Shown here: positions 1 to 8,715 of the stretch, one piece after another
Numbering within the stretch: position 1 is the first letter of the stretch
Layout: the number at the start of each line of letters is the position of its first letter
Assembly: GCA_903843965.1 (NCBI GenBank)
Contig: CAIMRY010000031.1
Coordinates: 62,001-126,000 of the forward strand
Direction: 5' to 3'
Origin: an uncultured delta proteobacterium
GTDB lineage: Bacteria; Desulfobacterota; Desulfovibrionia; Desulfovibrionales; Desulfovibrionaceae
Length of the DNA stretch: 64,000 bases
The notes under the pieces: generated by a model
The model's database searches: none
Seen by the model: the letters and a program-made list of their open reading frames with translations, nothing else
What the model was told of the DNA's origin: nothing
Made by a program: the position numbers and the translations under genes

Positions 1-1900
1 TGTCGAACAGCGCCTGCGCCAGGGTCTTGCACAGCTCGGTCTTGCCCACGCCCGTGGGGCCCAGGAACAAAAACGAGCCGATGGGCCGGTGCGGGTCCTT
101 CAGGCCCGCGCGCGCGCGCAGCACCGCGTCGGACACTGCCTGAACCGCTTCCTCCTGACCGATCACCCGCTCGTGCAGCTGCTCCGGCAGGCGCAGCAGC
201 TTCTCGCGCTCGCCCTCCAAGAGGCGCGTCACCGGGATGCCGGTCCAGCGCGCGATGATGCCCGCGATGTCGTCCGGGCCGACCTCCTCCTTCAAGAGGC
301 GCGGCTTCCCATCGACGCCAAGGCCGTCTGCCGGGGCGCTCGCGGCCAGCTGTTTCTCCAGGCCGTTCAGTTTGCCGTAGCGCAGCTCGGCGGCGCGGTT
401 GTAGTCCAGCGCGCGCTCGGCCTCCTCGATGTCCAGCTTGGTCTGCTCCATGTCGGCCTTGATGCGCCGCACGCCCTCAATGGCGCCCTTTTCGCGCTCC
501 CACTGGCCCAGCAGTTCGGCCTGCTTGTCCTTGAGCCCGGAGAGCTCCTCCACCAGCTTGTCCAGGCGGTCGCGGCTGGCCGTGTCGGTCTCGCGCTTCA
601 AGGCCTCGCGCTCGATTTCGAGCTGCAAGACGCGGCGGTTGGTCTCGTCCAGCTCGGTGGGCAGGCTGTCGATGTCCGTGCGGATCATGGCCGCTGCCTC
701 GTCGATGAGGTCGATGGCCTTGTCCGGCAGCTGGCGGTCGGTGATGTAGCGGCTGGACAGGGTGGCCGCCTCCACGATGGCCGAATCGGAGATGCGCACG
801 CCGTGGTGCACCTCAAAGCGCTCCTTCAGGCCGCGCAGGATGGAGATGGTGTCCTCCAGGCTCGGCTCGTCGACCATGACCGGCTGGAAGCGGCGTTCCA
901 GCGCCGGGTCCTTCTCGATGTACTTGCGGTATTCGTCGGTGGTGGTGGCGCCGATGCAGTGCAGCTCGCCGCGCGCCAGCATGGGCTTGAGCATGTTGCC
1001 CGCGTCCATGGCGCCCTCGGCCTTGCCCGCGCCCACAATGGTGTGCATCTCGTCGATGAACAGGATGATGCGGCCCTCGGACTTCTGCACGTCCTTCAAG
1101 ACGGCCTTGAGCCGCTCCTCGAACTCGCCCCGGTACTTGGCCCCGGCGATGAGCGCGCCCATGTCCAGTGCGAAGATGGTCTTGTCCTTCAGCCCCTCGG
1201 GCACGTCCTGCTTGACGATGCGCTGGGCCAGCCCTTCCGCGATGGCGGTCTTGCCCACGCCGGCCTCGCCGATGAGCACGGGGTTGTTCTTGGTGCGGCG
1301 GCTTAAGATGCGGATGACGCGCCTTATCTCGGCGTCGCGGCCGATGACCGGGTCGAGCTTGCCGGATTTCGCCTCGTCCACGAGGTCGCGGCCATATTTC
1401 TTGAGGGAGTCGTAGGTGTCCTCGGGATTGTCGGAGGTGACGCGCTGGTTGCCGCGCACCTGGGTCAGCGCGCCCAGCACCTTGTCGCTGGTCAGGCCGA
1501 ACTGGCGGTTGACGCGGCCCGGCCCGGTGGACGGGCCCTCGTCGACCAGGGCCAGGAAAATATGCTCCACGCTGACGAACTCGTCCTGCATGCGTTTGGC
1601 GGTGTCGTCCGCCCGCACGAGCACGGCGTTCACGGCCTGGGTCACGTGGATCTGGCCGGGCTGCGCGCCTGGGCCGGAGACCGAGGGCAGCTTGGCCATC
1701 TCTGCCTCCACGGCCTGGGCGTAGGTTTTGGCGTCCAGCCCGCACTTGGCGATGATCTGCGGCACCAGGCCGCCTTCCTGGGTGGCCAGGGCATGCAGCA
1801 GGTGCAGGGTGTCCACCTGCTGGTTGCCGCCTCGCACGGCCAGGTTCTGGGCCTCGGAAAGCGCGGCCTGGGATTTTTGCGTCAGTTTGCTGGGGTCCAC
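1..1900 (-). CDS. clpB: ClpB protein disaggregase, C-terminus beyond the window
   Basis: AAA+ Hsp100 unfoldase that threads aggregated proteins with DnaK and J proteins in the cytoplasm. About 633 of the usual 860 or so residues are visible. An N-terminal Clp_N repeat domain (about 1-145) is followed by the first ATPase domain with Walker A GEAGVGKT at 211-218 and Walker B LFIDEMH, then the coiled-coil middle domain. The second Walker A (GPTGVGKT) lies at bases 38-61, just before the edge. The start is GTG at 1900, chosen because GGAGGAC sits 6 bases upstream and the protein then begins MDPSKLT as in the family. It is the last visible gene of a cbpA-cbpM-clpB operon, which points to a heat-shock disaggregation unit. 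Confidence 0.95.
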   Translation of the reverse strand, partial: MDPSKLTQKSQAALSEAQNLAVRGGNQQVDTLHLLHALATQEGGLVPQIIAKCGLDAKTYAQAVEAEMAKLPSVSGPGAQPGQIHVTQAVNAVLVRADDTAKRMQDEFVSVEHIFLALVDEGPSTGPGRVNRQFGLTSDKVLGALTQVRGNQRVTSDNPEDTYDSLKKYGRDLVDEAKSGKLDPVIGRDAEIRRVIRILSRRTKNNPVLIGEAGVGKTAIAEGLAQRIVKQDVPEGLKDKTIFALDMGALIAGAKYRGEFEERLKAVLKDVQKSEGRIILFIDEMHTIVGAGKAEGAMDAGNMLKPMLARGELHCIGATTTDEYRKYIEKDPALERRFQPVMVDEPSLEDTISILRGLKERFEVHHGVRISDSAIVEAATLSSRYITDRQLPDKAIDLIDEAAAMIRTDIDSLPTELDETNRRVLQLEIEREALKRETDTASRDRLDKLVEELSGLKDKQAELLGQWEREKGAIEGVRRIKADMEQTKLDIEEAERALDYNRAAELRYGKLNGLEKQLAASAPADGLGVDGKPRLLKEEVGPDDIAGIIARWTGIPVTRLLEGEREKLLRLPEQLHERVIGQEEAVQAVSDAVLRARAGLKDPHRPIGSFLFLGPTGVGKTELCKTLAQALFD

Positions 1901-1966
1901 GGCGTGTCCTCCCGGTATGGCCGCCGGGGGAAAAGCCCTGGCGGACTATGTTGGTTTGCTTGACGG

Positions 1967-2281
1967 CTACAACAAGCTGCGCAGCTCGCGGAGCTCCTGC
2001 TCCAGGCGCTCCACGCGGTCGATCAAGTCCACGATGATGCAGCCTGCAGCGTGGGAGATCTCCAGGTCGCGGCACAGGCGTTGGAGCTTCTGGATGCGGT
2101 ACACGTCGCGCGCGCGGAACAGGTACTCGTCCGCCTGGGTGCGCACGGGGTCGATCCAGCCCATGTCCAGCAGCTCGGCCACTGTGGTCGGCTCCACGCA
2201 GGTCAGCTCCACCAGCCTGGTCCAGGCGATGAACTCGGAGGGTATGGGCAGGCTTTCGGAATCATTCACTTTGAGCGTCAT
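1967..2281 (-). CDS. cbpM: CbpM-like chaperone modulator
   Basis: Small 104-residue protein of the CbpM/MerR-like helical family, which binds the J domain of CbpA and restrains it. The C-terminal half is a predicted helix/coiled coil (about 65-104, rich in Leu, Arg, Glu). The N-terminal part resembles the winged-helix start of MerR proteins (VAELLDMGWIDP). It lies 33 bases after cbpA and 66 bases before clpB on the same strand, and this linkage is the main support for the assignment. No DNA-binding role is visible from the sequence. Confidence 0.85.
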   Translation of the reverse strand: MTLKVNDSESLPIPSEFIAWTRLVELTCVEPTTVAELLDMGWIDPVRTQADEYLFRARDVYRIQKLQRLCRDLEISHAAGCIIVDLIDRVERLEQELRELRSLL

Positions 2282-2314
2282 GGCGGTCCCCGTGGTTCAG
2301 TCTGGCGGTTCGGA

Positions 2315-3322
2315 TCAGTCCCTGGGCGCGAAGCTGGAGGCCTTGGCCAACTGTTCCCAGAGGGCGCGTTCCTCGGGCGAAAGCTCCTTGGGCGTCTGGA
2401 TCATGATGCGCACCATCTGGTCGCCCCGCCTGCCCGTCGCTCCCAGGCCCTTGCCGCGCACGCGCAGCTTGGCCCCGGAGCTGATGCCCGGCGGAATCTT
2501 CATCTCCACGGCCCCGTCCAGGGTGGGCACGCGCACGGTCCCGCCCAGGGCGGCCTCCCAGGGGGCCAGCTTGAGGTCATAGATGATGTTGTCGTCCTTG
2601 ACCTTGAACTGCGGGTGGGGAGCCACCTTGATCTTGAGGTACAGGTCCCCGGCCTCGCCCCCGCCGGCTCCCGGGCTGCCCTGGCCGGACAGGCGGATTT
2701 TCTGGCCGTCCTTGACGCCGGGGGGGATGTTGACCTTAAGCGTCTTGGTCTGCAGGTGCGCTTGCCCGTCCGCTCCGTAGACCTGCTCCTGCAGGCTCAG
2801 GGACTGCGGCCCACCGGCATAGGCCTGCTCCAGGCCGATCTCGTAGCTGACCTCGGCATCCTGGCCGCGCCGCGAGCGCATCTGCTGGCCCCCGAAACCG
2901 GCATGGCCGCCAGCCCCGCCAAAGCCGCCAGCGCCGCCACGGGGTCCGCCCCGGCCCCCGCCGAACAGGGTCTCGAAGAAGTCGCTGAAGCCGCCCCCGC
3001 CAAAACCGCCGCCCATTCCGCCGCCAGGGCCGCCGCCATTGAACTGGAAGTGCATGTTCTCATAGCCCGGGGGCGGCTGGAAGTTCTGGCCCTGCTGCCA
3101 GTTTGCGCCCAGCTGGTCGTACAGCTTGCGCTTTTCCGGGTCCTTCAGCACCTCGCTGGCCTCGCCCGCCTCCTTGAACTTGGCCTCGGCCTCGGGATTG
3201 CCGGGATTCAGGTCCGGGTGGTATTTCCGGGCCAGCTTCTTGAAGGCCTTGGAGATCTCGTCCTGGGTGGCCGTGCGCGCCACCCCGAGGATTTTGTAGT
3301 AGTCCTTGTATTCAACGCTCAT
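2315..3322 (-). CDS. cbpA: CbpA-type J-domain co-chaperone (DnaJ class B)
   Basis: 335-residue Hsp40 that stimulates DnaK ATPase and delivers substrates. An N-terminal J domain carries HPD at 35-37. A long Gly/Phe-rich linker (about 85-165) and two beta-sandwich substrate-binding domains follow. The cysteine zinc-finger of true DnaJ is absent, so this is class B (CbpA/DnaJ2), which agrees with the CbpM gene immediately downstream. First gene of the cbpA-cbpM-clpB operon; a sigma70-like promoter lies about 55 bases upstream. Confidence 0.93.
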   Translation of the reverse strand: MSVEYKDYYKILGVARTATQDEISKAFKKLARKYHPDLNPGNPEAEAKFKEAGEASEVLKDPEKRKLYDQLGANWQQGQNFQPPPGYENMHFQFNGGGPGGGMGGGFGGGGFSDFFETLFGGGRGGPRGGAGGFGGAGGHAGFGGQQMRSRRGQDAEVSYEIGLEQAYAGGPQSLSLQEQVYGADGQAHLQTKTLKVNIPPGVKDGQKIRLSGQGSPGAGGGEAGDLYLKIKVAPHPQFKVKDDNIIYDLKLAPWEAALGGTVRVPTLDGAVEMKIPPGISSGAKLRVRGKGLGATGRRGDQMVRIMIQTPKELSPEERALWEQLAKASSFAPRD

Positions 3323-3376
3323 GGCGGATTGTGCTCCTTGCGTCCCGGCGGGCGCACTCTTTTCTTTCAGTCTGAC

Positions 3377-3404
3377 AAAATAATCAGTGCTTCCGGCCTG
3401 TCAA
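3377..3404 (-). promoter_or_regulatory. Promoter for cbpA-cbpM-clpB
   Basis: On the minus strand TTGACA (3404-3399) and TATTTT (3382-3377) are separated by 16 bases. The -35 is a perfect consensus match and the -10 matches 4 of 6. It sits in the only spacer upstream of the operon. No CIRCE palindrome or clear heat-shock sigma32 element was seen. Confidence 0.55.
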
Positions 3405-3487
3405 GGAAGTTTTCCACAGGCTTGGCATGACCGGGCAGTCAAGGCTCAGTTGGAGCGCCTCAGTCGAAGCGGCCTACTCGAAACGAC

Positions 3488-4213
3488 TCACTCGAAGCGG
3501 AAGTCCTGCCGGGCGCCCTTGTATTCGCAGTAGTAGCACCGTTCGGGCTTCATGAACAGGCGCACCAGCACCATGCCCGCCACAAAGCCGCCCACGTGCG
3601 CCCACCAGGCGATGCCCTGGACCGGCGCGCCCAGCTGCTCGAACAGCCCGGCGAACATCTGGGTGGCGAACCAGAACCCCAGGAACAGCCAGGCCGGAAG
3701 GCGCACGATGTAGGGGATGATGATGATCGGGATGAAGGTCAGCACCTTGCCGCGCGGATACAAAAGCACATATGCGCCCATGACCCCGGCCACGGCCCCG
3801 GAGGCCCCGATGATGGGCGCGGTGGCCGTGGTGTTGAAGAACAGGTGCAGGGCCAGGGCCGCCAGCCCGCAGAGCAGGTAGAAGCAGAGGAACCGGCCCG
3901 GCCCCATGACGTCCTCGATGTTGTCGGCGAAGATCCAGAGCATCCACATGTTCATGATCACGTGCCACCAGCCGCCGTGCAGGAACATGTACGTGAGGAA
4001 GGGCAGAACGCCCGTGGCCGGAAAGCCCACGACGGCCGCCCAGTCCGGGAACAGGTAGCGCGCGGGCACCACCCCGAACAGGTAGTACAGGCGCTCCTGG
4101 TCCGCCGGGTGCAGATGGCCCAGAAACAACTGCAGGGCCACGTTGGCCGCGATGATCAGGATGACGGCGACGGGCGTGTGCACGCGCGGAATGTCGTCCT
4201 TGAGCGGGATCAC
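3488..4213 (-). CDS. Rhomboid family intramembrane serine protease
   Basis: 241-residue integral membrane protease with about six or seven hydrophobic segments. The Ser nucleophile is S138 in GASGAV and the His is H206 in AHVGGF, in the expected order on separate helices. The family cleaves transmembrane helices; the substrate here is unknown. The C-terminal tail carries a C-x2-C pair (CYYC, 226-229), which could bind metal. The start is GTG at 4213, overlapping the stop of the upstream rluD-coaE fusion by 4 bases (GTGA) with AGGAGG-like sequence inside that gene, so translation is probably coupled. Confidence 0.9.
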   Translation of the reverse strand: MIPLKDDIPRVHTPVAVILIIAANVALQLFLGHLHPADQERLYYLFGVVPARYLFPDWAAVVGFPATGVLPFLTYMFLHGGWWHVIMNMWMLWIFADNIEDVMGPGRFLCFYLLCGLAALALHLFFNTTATAPIIGASGAVAGVMGAYVLLYPRGKVLTFIPIIIIPYIVRLPAWLFLGFWFATQMFAGLFEQLGAPVQGIAWWAHVGGFVAGMVLVRLFMKPERCYYCEYKGARQDFRFE

Positions 4214-6042
4214 GCCTCGTCCTCCTCCCAGTCCAGTTCGGCGTCCTTGGCCTTGGCTGCGGGCTCGGGCAGGTCCACCTGTTCTCCGGCCACGGCGCAG
4301 AGCAGCGCGTCCAGCCGCGCGCGGAAGCGCACGCAGCGCTCCAGGCGCAGCGCGGCCAGCGCCTCCAAGAGCTCCCCGGCGCGCCGGTCCAGGCCGTCCA
4401 GCCCGGCGTCGTTGTCCACGATGATGTCGCAGGCGGCCAGCTTGCGCTCGGCGGGCCACTGCCAGGAGTCAAAGGCCGCCAGCACCTCCGGGGCCAGGCC
4501 CCGGCTTTGGCGCATGTCGCCCTGGCGCTTGTCCTCCGGGCAGCGCAGGCCCACGAGCACGTCGGCCATGATCTCGGTCGAGGCTGTGGCCTGTCCAGAT
4601 GCCTGTCCGGTGGCCTGCCCAGAAGAAGATGAACCCTTGGCCTGGCCCGCGCCAACGCGCCAGCCCGACTCCAGGAACAGCGGAACCTCGGCCACGGCCA
4701 AAGGCTCGCTGGCGTGCTCGGCCCAGAATTCTTGCAGCGCGTGCTGCACCAGCGGGTGGATGATGTCCTCCAGCTCGCGGCGCAGGTTCGGCTTGTCCAG
4801 CAGCAGGGCCAGCAGGCGCTGGCGGTCCACGCCGCCGTGCTCGTCCAGCAGCTCCCGGCCCAGGCTGCGGGCGATGAGCGACGCGCCGTCGCCGCCGGGG
4901 GCATACAGCGCGGCCACGCAGGCGTCGGCGCTGAAGGTGGGCGGGGCGTCCGGCCTGCTCGCCAGGGCGCGCAGCAGGGCCGACTTGCCGCTGCCGGGCA
5001 TGCCGGTGATGACCACGCGCTGGCAGTCGGCCTCCAGGGCTTCGAGCAGGGCGAAGAAATCTCCGGGCGGGTCGCGGCGGATGTCCAGCACCTGGTCCGT
5101 GCGCGGGTGGCGGAAGGCCAGGCGGAAGGCGTGGAGCATCTGCCGGGTGGCCAGCGCGGCCAGCGGTCCGCCGTGGGCCAGCCAGAGGGCGTGCTGGGCC
5201 GGGCCGTAGACCGGGTCGCCCACCAGGGCGTGGCCGAGGTGCGCCAGGTGCACGCGTATCTGGTGCGTGCGGCCCGTGTGCAGGCGCACGGCCACGAGGC
5301 TGGCGCGGCCCAGGCGGTCGGTCCACAGCCTGCGCCAGCTGGTGCGCGCCTCGCGTCCGCCCTTGTCCAGCACGGCCATCTTGGTGCGGATGGACGGGTG
5401 GCGGCCGATTGCCAGGTCGATCTTGCCGGTGTTCGCGTCGCCCGCCTCCTGGTCCACGATCTCGGCCCTGGGGCGGCCATGCACGATGGCCAGGTAGGTC
5501 TTGCTCACGCTGCGCGCGGCAAAGGCCCGCGAGAGCGCCAGACGCACGCCCTCGTTCAGGGCCACGATGATCAGGCCCGTGGTGTCCTTGTCCAGCCGGT
5601 GCACGATGCCCGGCCGCTCGCCCTCCATGCCCGAGAGCACGGGCGCAAGCTCCGGGAAGTGGTGCAGCAGGCGGTTGACCAGGGTGCCGTCGGGCTGGCC
5701 GGGCGCGGGGTGGGTGGCCAGCCGGGCGGGCTTGTCGATGACCGCGAGGTCGGCGTCGCGGTAGACCACGGGCAGCGCGCCGTCCTCGGACCGGGGCGAG
5801 GCCTTGATGGAAAAGGGCGGTGGCACCAGGGCCAGGCTCTCGTCGCCCTCCAGGCGGTGGCCGGGCTTGCGGCAGGCCTTGCCGCCGATCTTGGCGAAGC
5901 CGCCCACGATCCAGTCCTTGACGCGTTCGCGGGAGATGCCTTCGACGGCCATTTCCCGCGCCCAGAACAGGTCCAGGCGCGTGCCTGCGTCGTCCGGGGC
6001 GGCGGTGCGGTCGAAGCGTTTGCTTTCAGGGGTGTCATTCAT
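4210..6042 (-). CDS. coaE: Fusion: RluD-type pseudouridine synthase + dephospho-CoA kinase
   Basis: 610-residue two-enzyme fusion. Residues about 15-75 form an S4 RNA-binding domain, then an RluA/RluD catalytic domain with HRLDKDTTG, catalytic Asp D151. From about residue 342 a CoaE domain begins with P-loop GMPGSGKS (347-354), carrying family blocks for substrate binding (DEHGGVDRQRL, EDIIHP). The first half modifies rRNA or tRNA uridines; the second phosphorylates dephospho-CoA, the last step of CoA synthesis. Such fusions are known in Desulfovibrio relatives as far as I recall. A repetitive insertion rich in GQA/SGQ interrupts the CoaE part near bases 4570-4655. ATG at 6042 chosen because the S4 domain begins shortly after. 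Confidence 0.9.
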   Translation of the reverse strand: MNDTPESKRFDRTAAPDDAGTRLDLFWAREMAVEGISRERVKDWIVGGFAKIGGKACRKPGHRLEGDESLALVPPPFSIKASPRSEDGALPVVYRDADLAVIDKPARLATHPAPGQPDGTLVNRLLHHFPELAPVLSGMEGERPGIVHRLDKDTTGLIIVALNEGVRLALSRAFAARSVSKTYLAIVHGRPRAEIVDQEAGDANTGKIDLAIGRHPSIRTKMAVLDKGGREARTSWRRLWTDRLGRASLVAVRLHTGRTHQIRVHLAHLGHALVGDPVYGPAQHALWLAHGGPLAALATRQMLHAFRLAFRHPRTDQVLDIRRDPPGDFFALLEALEADCQRVVITGMPGSGKSALLRALASRPDAPPTFSADACVAALYAPGGDGASLIARSLGRELLDEHGGVDRQRLLALLLDKPNLRRELEDIIHPLVQHALQEFWAEHASEPLAVAEVPLFLESGWRVGAGQAKGSSSSGQATGQASGQATASTEIMADVLVGLRCPEDKRQGDMRQSRGLAPEVLAAFDSWQWPAERKLAACDIIVDNDAGLDGLDRRAGELLEALAALRLERCVRFRARLDALLCAVAGEQVDLPEPAAKAKDAELDWEEDEA

Positions 6043-6126
6043 GATGCGCCACCCTACCCCGGACAGGGCAAAAGCACAAACAGGCGCGGCTTGACCCCTG
6101 TGGGAGCGCGACGTACAAGAGCGCCC

Positions 6127-6915
6127 ATGGCCCCACGCACCCTCGGACTCATCCTGACGTACAATGGCGAGCGCCTGCTGGCGCGCTGCCTGGCGAGCCT
6201 GTCCTTCTGCGACGAGATCCTGGTGGTCGACTCGCTCTCCACCGACGCCACCTGCGACATCGCCGGGGCCGCCGGGGCCACGTTGCTTACGCGCCGTTGG
6301 GAAGGGCCGGGGCCGCAGTTCCGCTTCGCCCTGGAGCACATCCGCACCATGCAGCCCCAGGTCGACTGGGTGGTCAGCCTGGACCAGGACGAGTACCTGA
6401 CCGGCGAACTGGCCACGAACATCCGCGCCGCCGTCAACGCCTCGGCAACGGAGGACGACGAACTGGCGGGCTACTGGATGCCGCGCTCGTCCTATTATTT
6501 CGACCGCTTCATGCGCCACAGCGGCTGGTACCCGGACCGTCTGCTGCGCCTGTTCCGCCCGGCGCGCATGGAGGTCCACGTGAGCGGCGCGCACTACAGC
6601 TTCCGCCCCCTTGGCGAAACCGGCAGGCTCACCGGCGACATCATCCACTACCCCTACCGCAATTTCCGCGAGCATCTGGACAAGATCAACTCCTACGCTC
6701 AGCAGGGCGCGGATGCCCTCAAGGCCAGGGGGCGGCCCGGCGGCGTGCTGGCCGGAACCGCGCACGGCCTGGCGCGCTTCGCCAAGCTGTACCTGCTCAA
6801 ACTGGGCCTGCTCGACGGCCGCGCCGGGTACATCAACGCGGTGCACGGCGCGTTTTACGCCTTCCTCAAGCATGTGCGCGCCTGCGAGGGCGAGGACTGG
6901 GGGCCGAGGCCTTGA
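6127..6915 (+). CDS. GT2 glycosyltransferase, LPS-core WaaE/KdtX type
   Basis: 262-residue family 2 glycosyltransferase. The N-terminal nucleotide-sugar fold has TYNGERLLARCL and EILVVDSLSTDAT, and an SLDQDEYL segment supplies the acidic metal-binding motif. The C-terminal HYPYRNFREHLDKIN region resembles the WaaE/KdtX subgroup that adds glucose or heptose to lipopolysaccharide core. The exact sugar is not readable. It is divergent from rluD-coaE (85-base spacer) and overlaps mnmA by four bases (TTGA). Confidence 0.82.
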   Translation: MAPRTLGLILTYNGERLLARCLASLSFCDEILVVDSLSTDATCDIAGAAGATLLTRRWEGPGPQFRFALEHIRTMQPQVDWVVSLDQDEYLTGELATNIRAAVNASATEDDELAGYWMPRSSYYFDRFMRHSGWYPDRLLRLFRPARMEVHVSGAHYSFRPLGETGRLTGDIIHYPYRNFREHLDKINSYAQQGADALKARGRPGGVLAGTAHGLARFAKLYLLKLGLLDGRAGYINAVHGAFYAFLKHVRACEGEDWGPRP

Positions 6916-8045
6916 GCCTCGCCGTTGCCGTGAGCGGCGGCGGCGACAGCCTGGCCGCGCTCGTGGTTCTGCGCGACGCCGCCCGCGCTTCTGGTGACGC
7001 CGCCGGACACGAGGTCGTGGCCCTGCACGGGCTCTTTCTGCCGCAGCAGGACGAGACCGCGAGCCAGGGCCTGGCCGCAGCCTGCGCACGGCTGGGCGTG
7101 GCCCTGCATCTGGTGGACCTGCGCGCGGAGTTCGAGGCCCTGGTGGCCGCGCCCTTTGCCGCCGAGTACCTGGCCGGGCGCACGCCCAACCCCTGCGCCC
7201 GCTGCAACGCGCACCTGAAGTTCGGCCTGCTGTTGGACCGCGCCCTGGCCCTGGGCGCTGGCGCGCTGGCCACCGGGCACTTTGCCGCCAGCGGAGCGCA
7301 CCCGGTATACGGTTGGGCGCTTTCGCGCGGGGCGGACCCGGTGAAGGACCAGAGCTATTTTCTCGCCCTGACCGCGCGGGAGCGGCTTGCGCGTGTGCTG
7401 TTCCCCCTGGCGCGCAGGCTCAAGGCCGAGGCCCGGGCGGAGCTGGACGGGCGCGGGTATATTCCGCCCCTGCCCGAGGAGAGCCAGGAGATCTGCTTTG
7501 TGCCAGGCGACGACTACCGCGCCTTTCTGGCTGGGCGCTGCGAGAATCTGCCCGGAGGCGGCCAGGCCGTGCTGCCGGACGGGACCGTGGTCGGCGCGCA
7601 CCAGGGCCTGTGGCGCAGCACCATCGGCCAGCGCCGGGGCCTGGGCATCGCCTACAGCGAGCCGCTGTATGTGCTGGGCAAGGACCTGGCCCGCAACAGG
7701 CTCGTGGTGGCCCCGCGCGCCGCGCTGCTGGTGGACGCGTTCACCGCTGCGGAGGTGAATGTGCTGGTGGACCCGCAGCTCTGGCCTGCGGAGGTGCTGG
7801 TGCAGACGCGCTACCGCGAGGCTGCCAAGCCCGCGCAGGTGGAGTTTTGCGCCAGTGCACCCGTCCATTCATCTGCCGGTTCGCTCGCCGGATCGTCCGC
7901 CAGTTCGTCCGTCAGTTCGCCCGCCCGTACGCTTGTTGTGCGCTACCGGGAGCCGCAGCTGCGGCCCGCGCCGGGGCAGGTGGCGGCGATGTACGACTCC
8001 GGCGGCGCAGTGCTGGCCGGAGCTGTGGTTGCCGGCCTGGGCTGA
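6912..8045 (+). CDS. mnmA: tRNA 2-thiouridine synthase MnmA
   Basis: 377-residue ATP-dependent tRNA thiolase that makes s2U34 in Lys, Glu and Gln tRNAs. PP-loop SGGGDS lies at the N-terminus, the first catalytic Cys in NPCARCN and the second in EICFVPGDDY, followed by the C-terminal beta-barrel. The only start upstream of the PP-loop that keeps the family length is TTG at 6912, overlapping the preceding stop; GTG at 6930 is a poorer alternative because it falls inside the first strand. A Ser/Ala-rich repetitive stretch (about 7860-7930) is inserted in the C-terminal barrel. Confidence 0.92.
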   Translation: MSLAVAVSGGGDSLAALVVLRDAARASGDAAGHEVVALHGLFLPQQDETASQGLAAACARLGVALHLVDLRAEFEALVAAPFAAEYLAGRTPNPCARCNAHLKFGLLLDRALALGAGALATGHFAASGAHPVYGWALSRGADPVKDQSYFLALTARERLARVLFPLARRLKAEARAELDGRGYIPPLPEESQEICFVPGDDYRAFLAGRCENLPGGGQAVLPDGTVVGAHQGLWRSTIGQRRGLGIAYSEPLYVLGKDLARNRLVVAPRAALLVDAFTAAEVNVLVDPQLWPAEVLVQTRYREAAKPAQVEFCASAPVHSSAGSLAGSSASSSVSSPARTLVVRYREPQLRPAPGQVAAMYDSGGAVLAGAVVAGLG

Positions 8046-8104
8046 GCGGATTGATCTGGCAGATCGGGCAGATCGGGCTGGCCGGAGAGGTCCTCGTGGA
8101 TGCC

Positions 8105-8602
8105 CTAAAGCTTGTCGTGCTCCAGCTCCCATTGCTCGCGCTTGCCCTTTTCCAGGGCGTCCAGGATGTCGCGGATGACCTCCTTGGCGGGCTCCTCCGG
8201 ATGCCTGCGCAGGCGCACGGCCTCCTCCTGCACGAACTTCTGGTGGTAGAACTTGAACGGCCAGCGGAAGGTCGACAGCAGGTCCAGCCCGGCCTCGCGC
8301 TCGCCCTTGCCAATGCGCGACAGGCCCAGGTACAACAGGCTCTCGGGTTCGCCGGGGGAGAGGGCCTGGACCCGCTCCAGGCTCTGCTCGGCCAGGGCGT
8401 AGTCCTTGAGGTCGAAGTAGGCCATGCCGAGCCGCCGGTGCAGCACCCAGTCGTCCTGCTCCTTGGCCAGGGCCGTCTTGTACCGCTCAACGGCCTGCCG
8501 CTGGTCGGCGTCGGTGAAGATGAAACTGCCGCCCGCGCTGATGGAGCAGCCTGAAAGCAGAAGCGTGGAGCAGATGCAGAAGAGCAGGGCGAGGGCGCGC
8601 AA
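8105..8602 (-). CDS. TPR-like lipoprotein
   Basis: 165-residue lipoprotein with a type II signal (LLLSGC, lipid Cys at 19). The mature part begins with a TPR-like helical region (about 40-110: YKTALAKEQDDWVLHRRLG, LGMAYFDLKDYALAEQSL). Probably anchored to the outer or inner membrane as a scaffold; no enzymatic motif. Transcribed convergently with mnmA. I recognise no specific family. Confidence 0.8.
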   Translation of the reverse strand: MRALALLFCICSTLLLSGCSISAGGSFIFTDADQRQAVERYKTALAKEQDDWVLHRRLGMAYFDLKDYALAEQSLERVQALSPGEPESLLYLGLSRIGKGEREAGLDLLSTFRWPFKFYHQKFVQEEAVRLRRHPEEPAKEVIRDILDALEKGKREQWELEHDKL

Positions 8603-8715
8603 GGGGCCTCCTTGGCTTTGAGCCGGGTTTGGGGCTGGGCTTGGGGGCCGGGTCTGGCCGGACCTGCGGCAGTATGACCCGGACGCCGGAAATATTCCAC
8701 GAAAAGATTGGGGCC

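Noticed and set aside
89-1306. Long plus-strand ORF over the clpB gene
   Set aside because: It is antisense to ClpB, whose conserved AAA+ motifs read cleanly on the minus strand; its own product is repetitive and resembles no protein.
6043-7089. N-terminal extension of the RluD-CoaE fusion
   Set aside because: Upstream codons in frame cover the divergent glycosyltransferase; the S4 domain begins just after ATG 6042.
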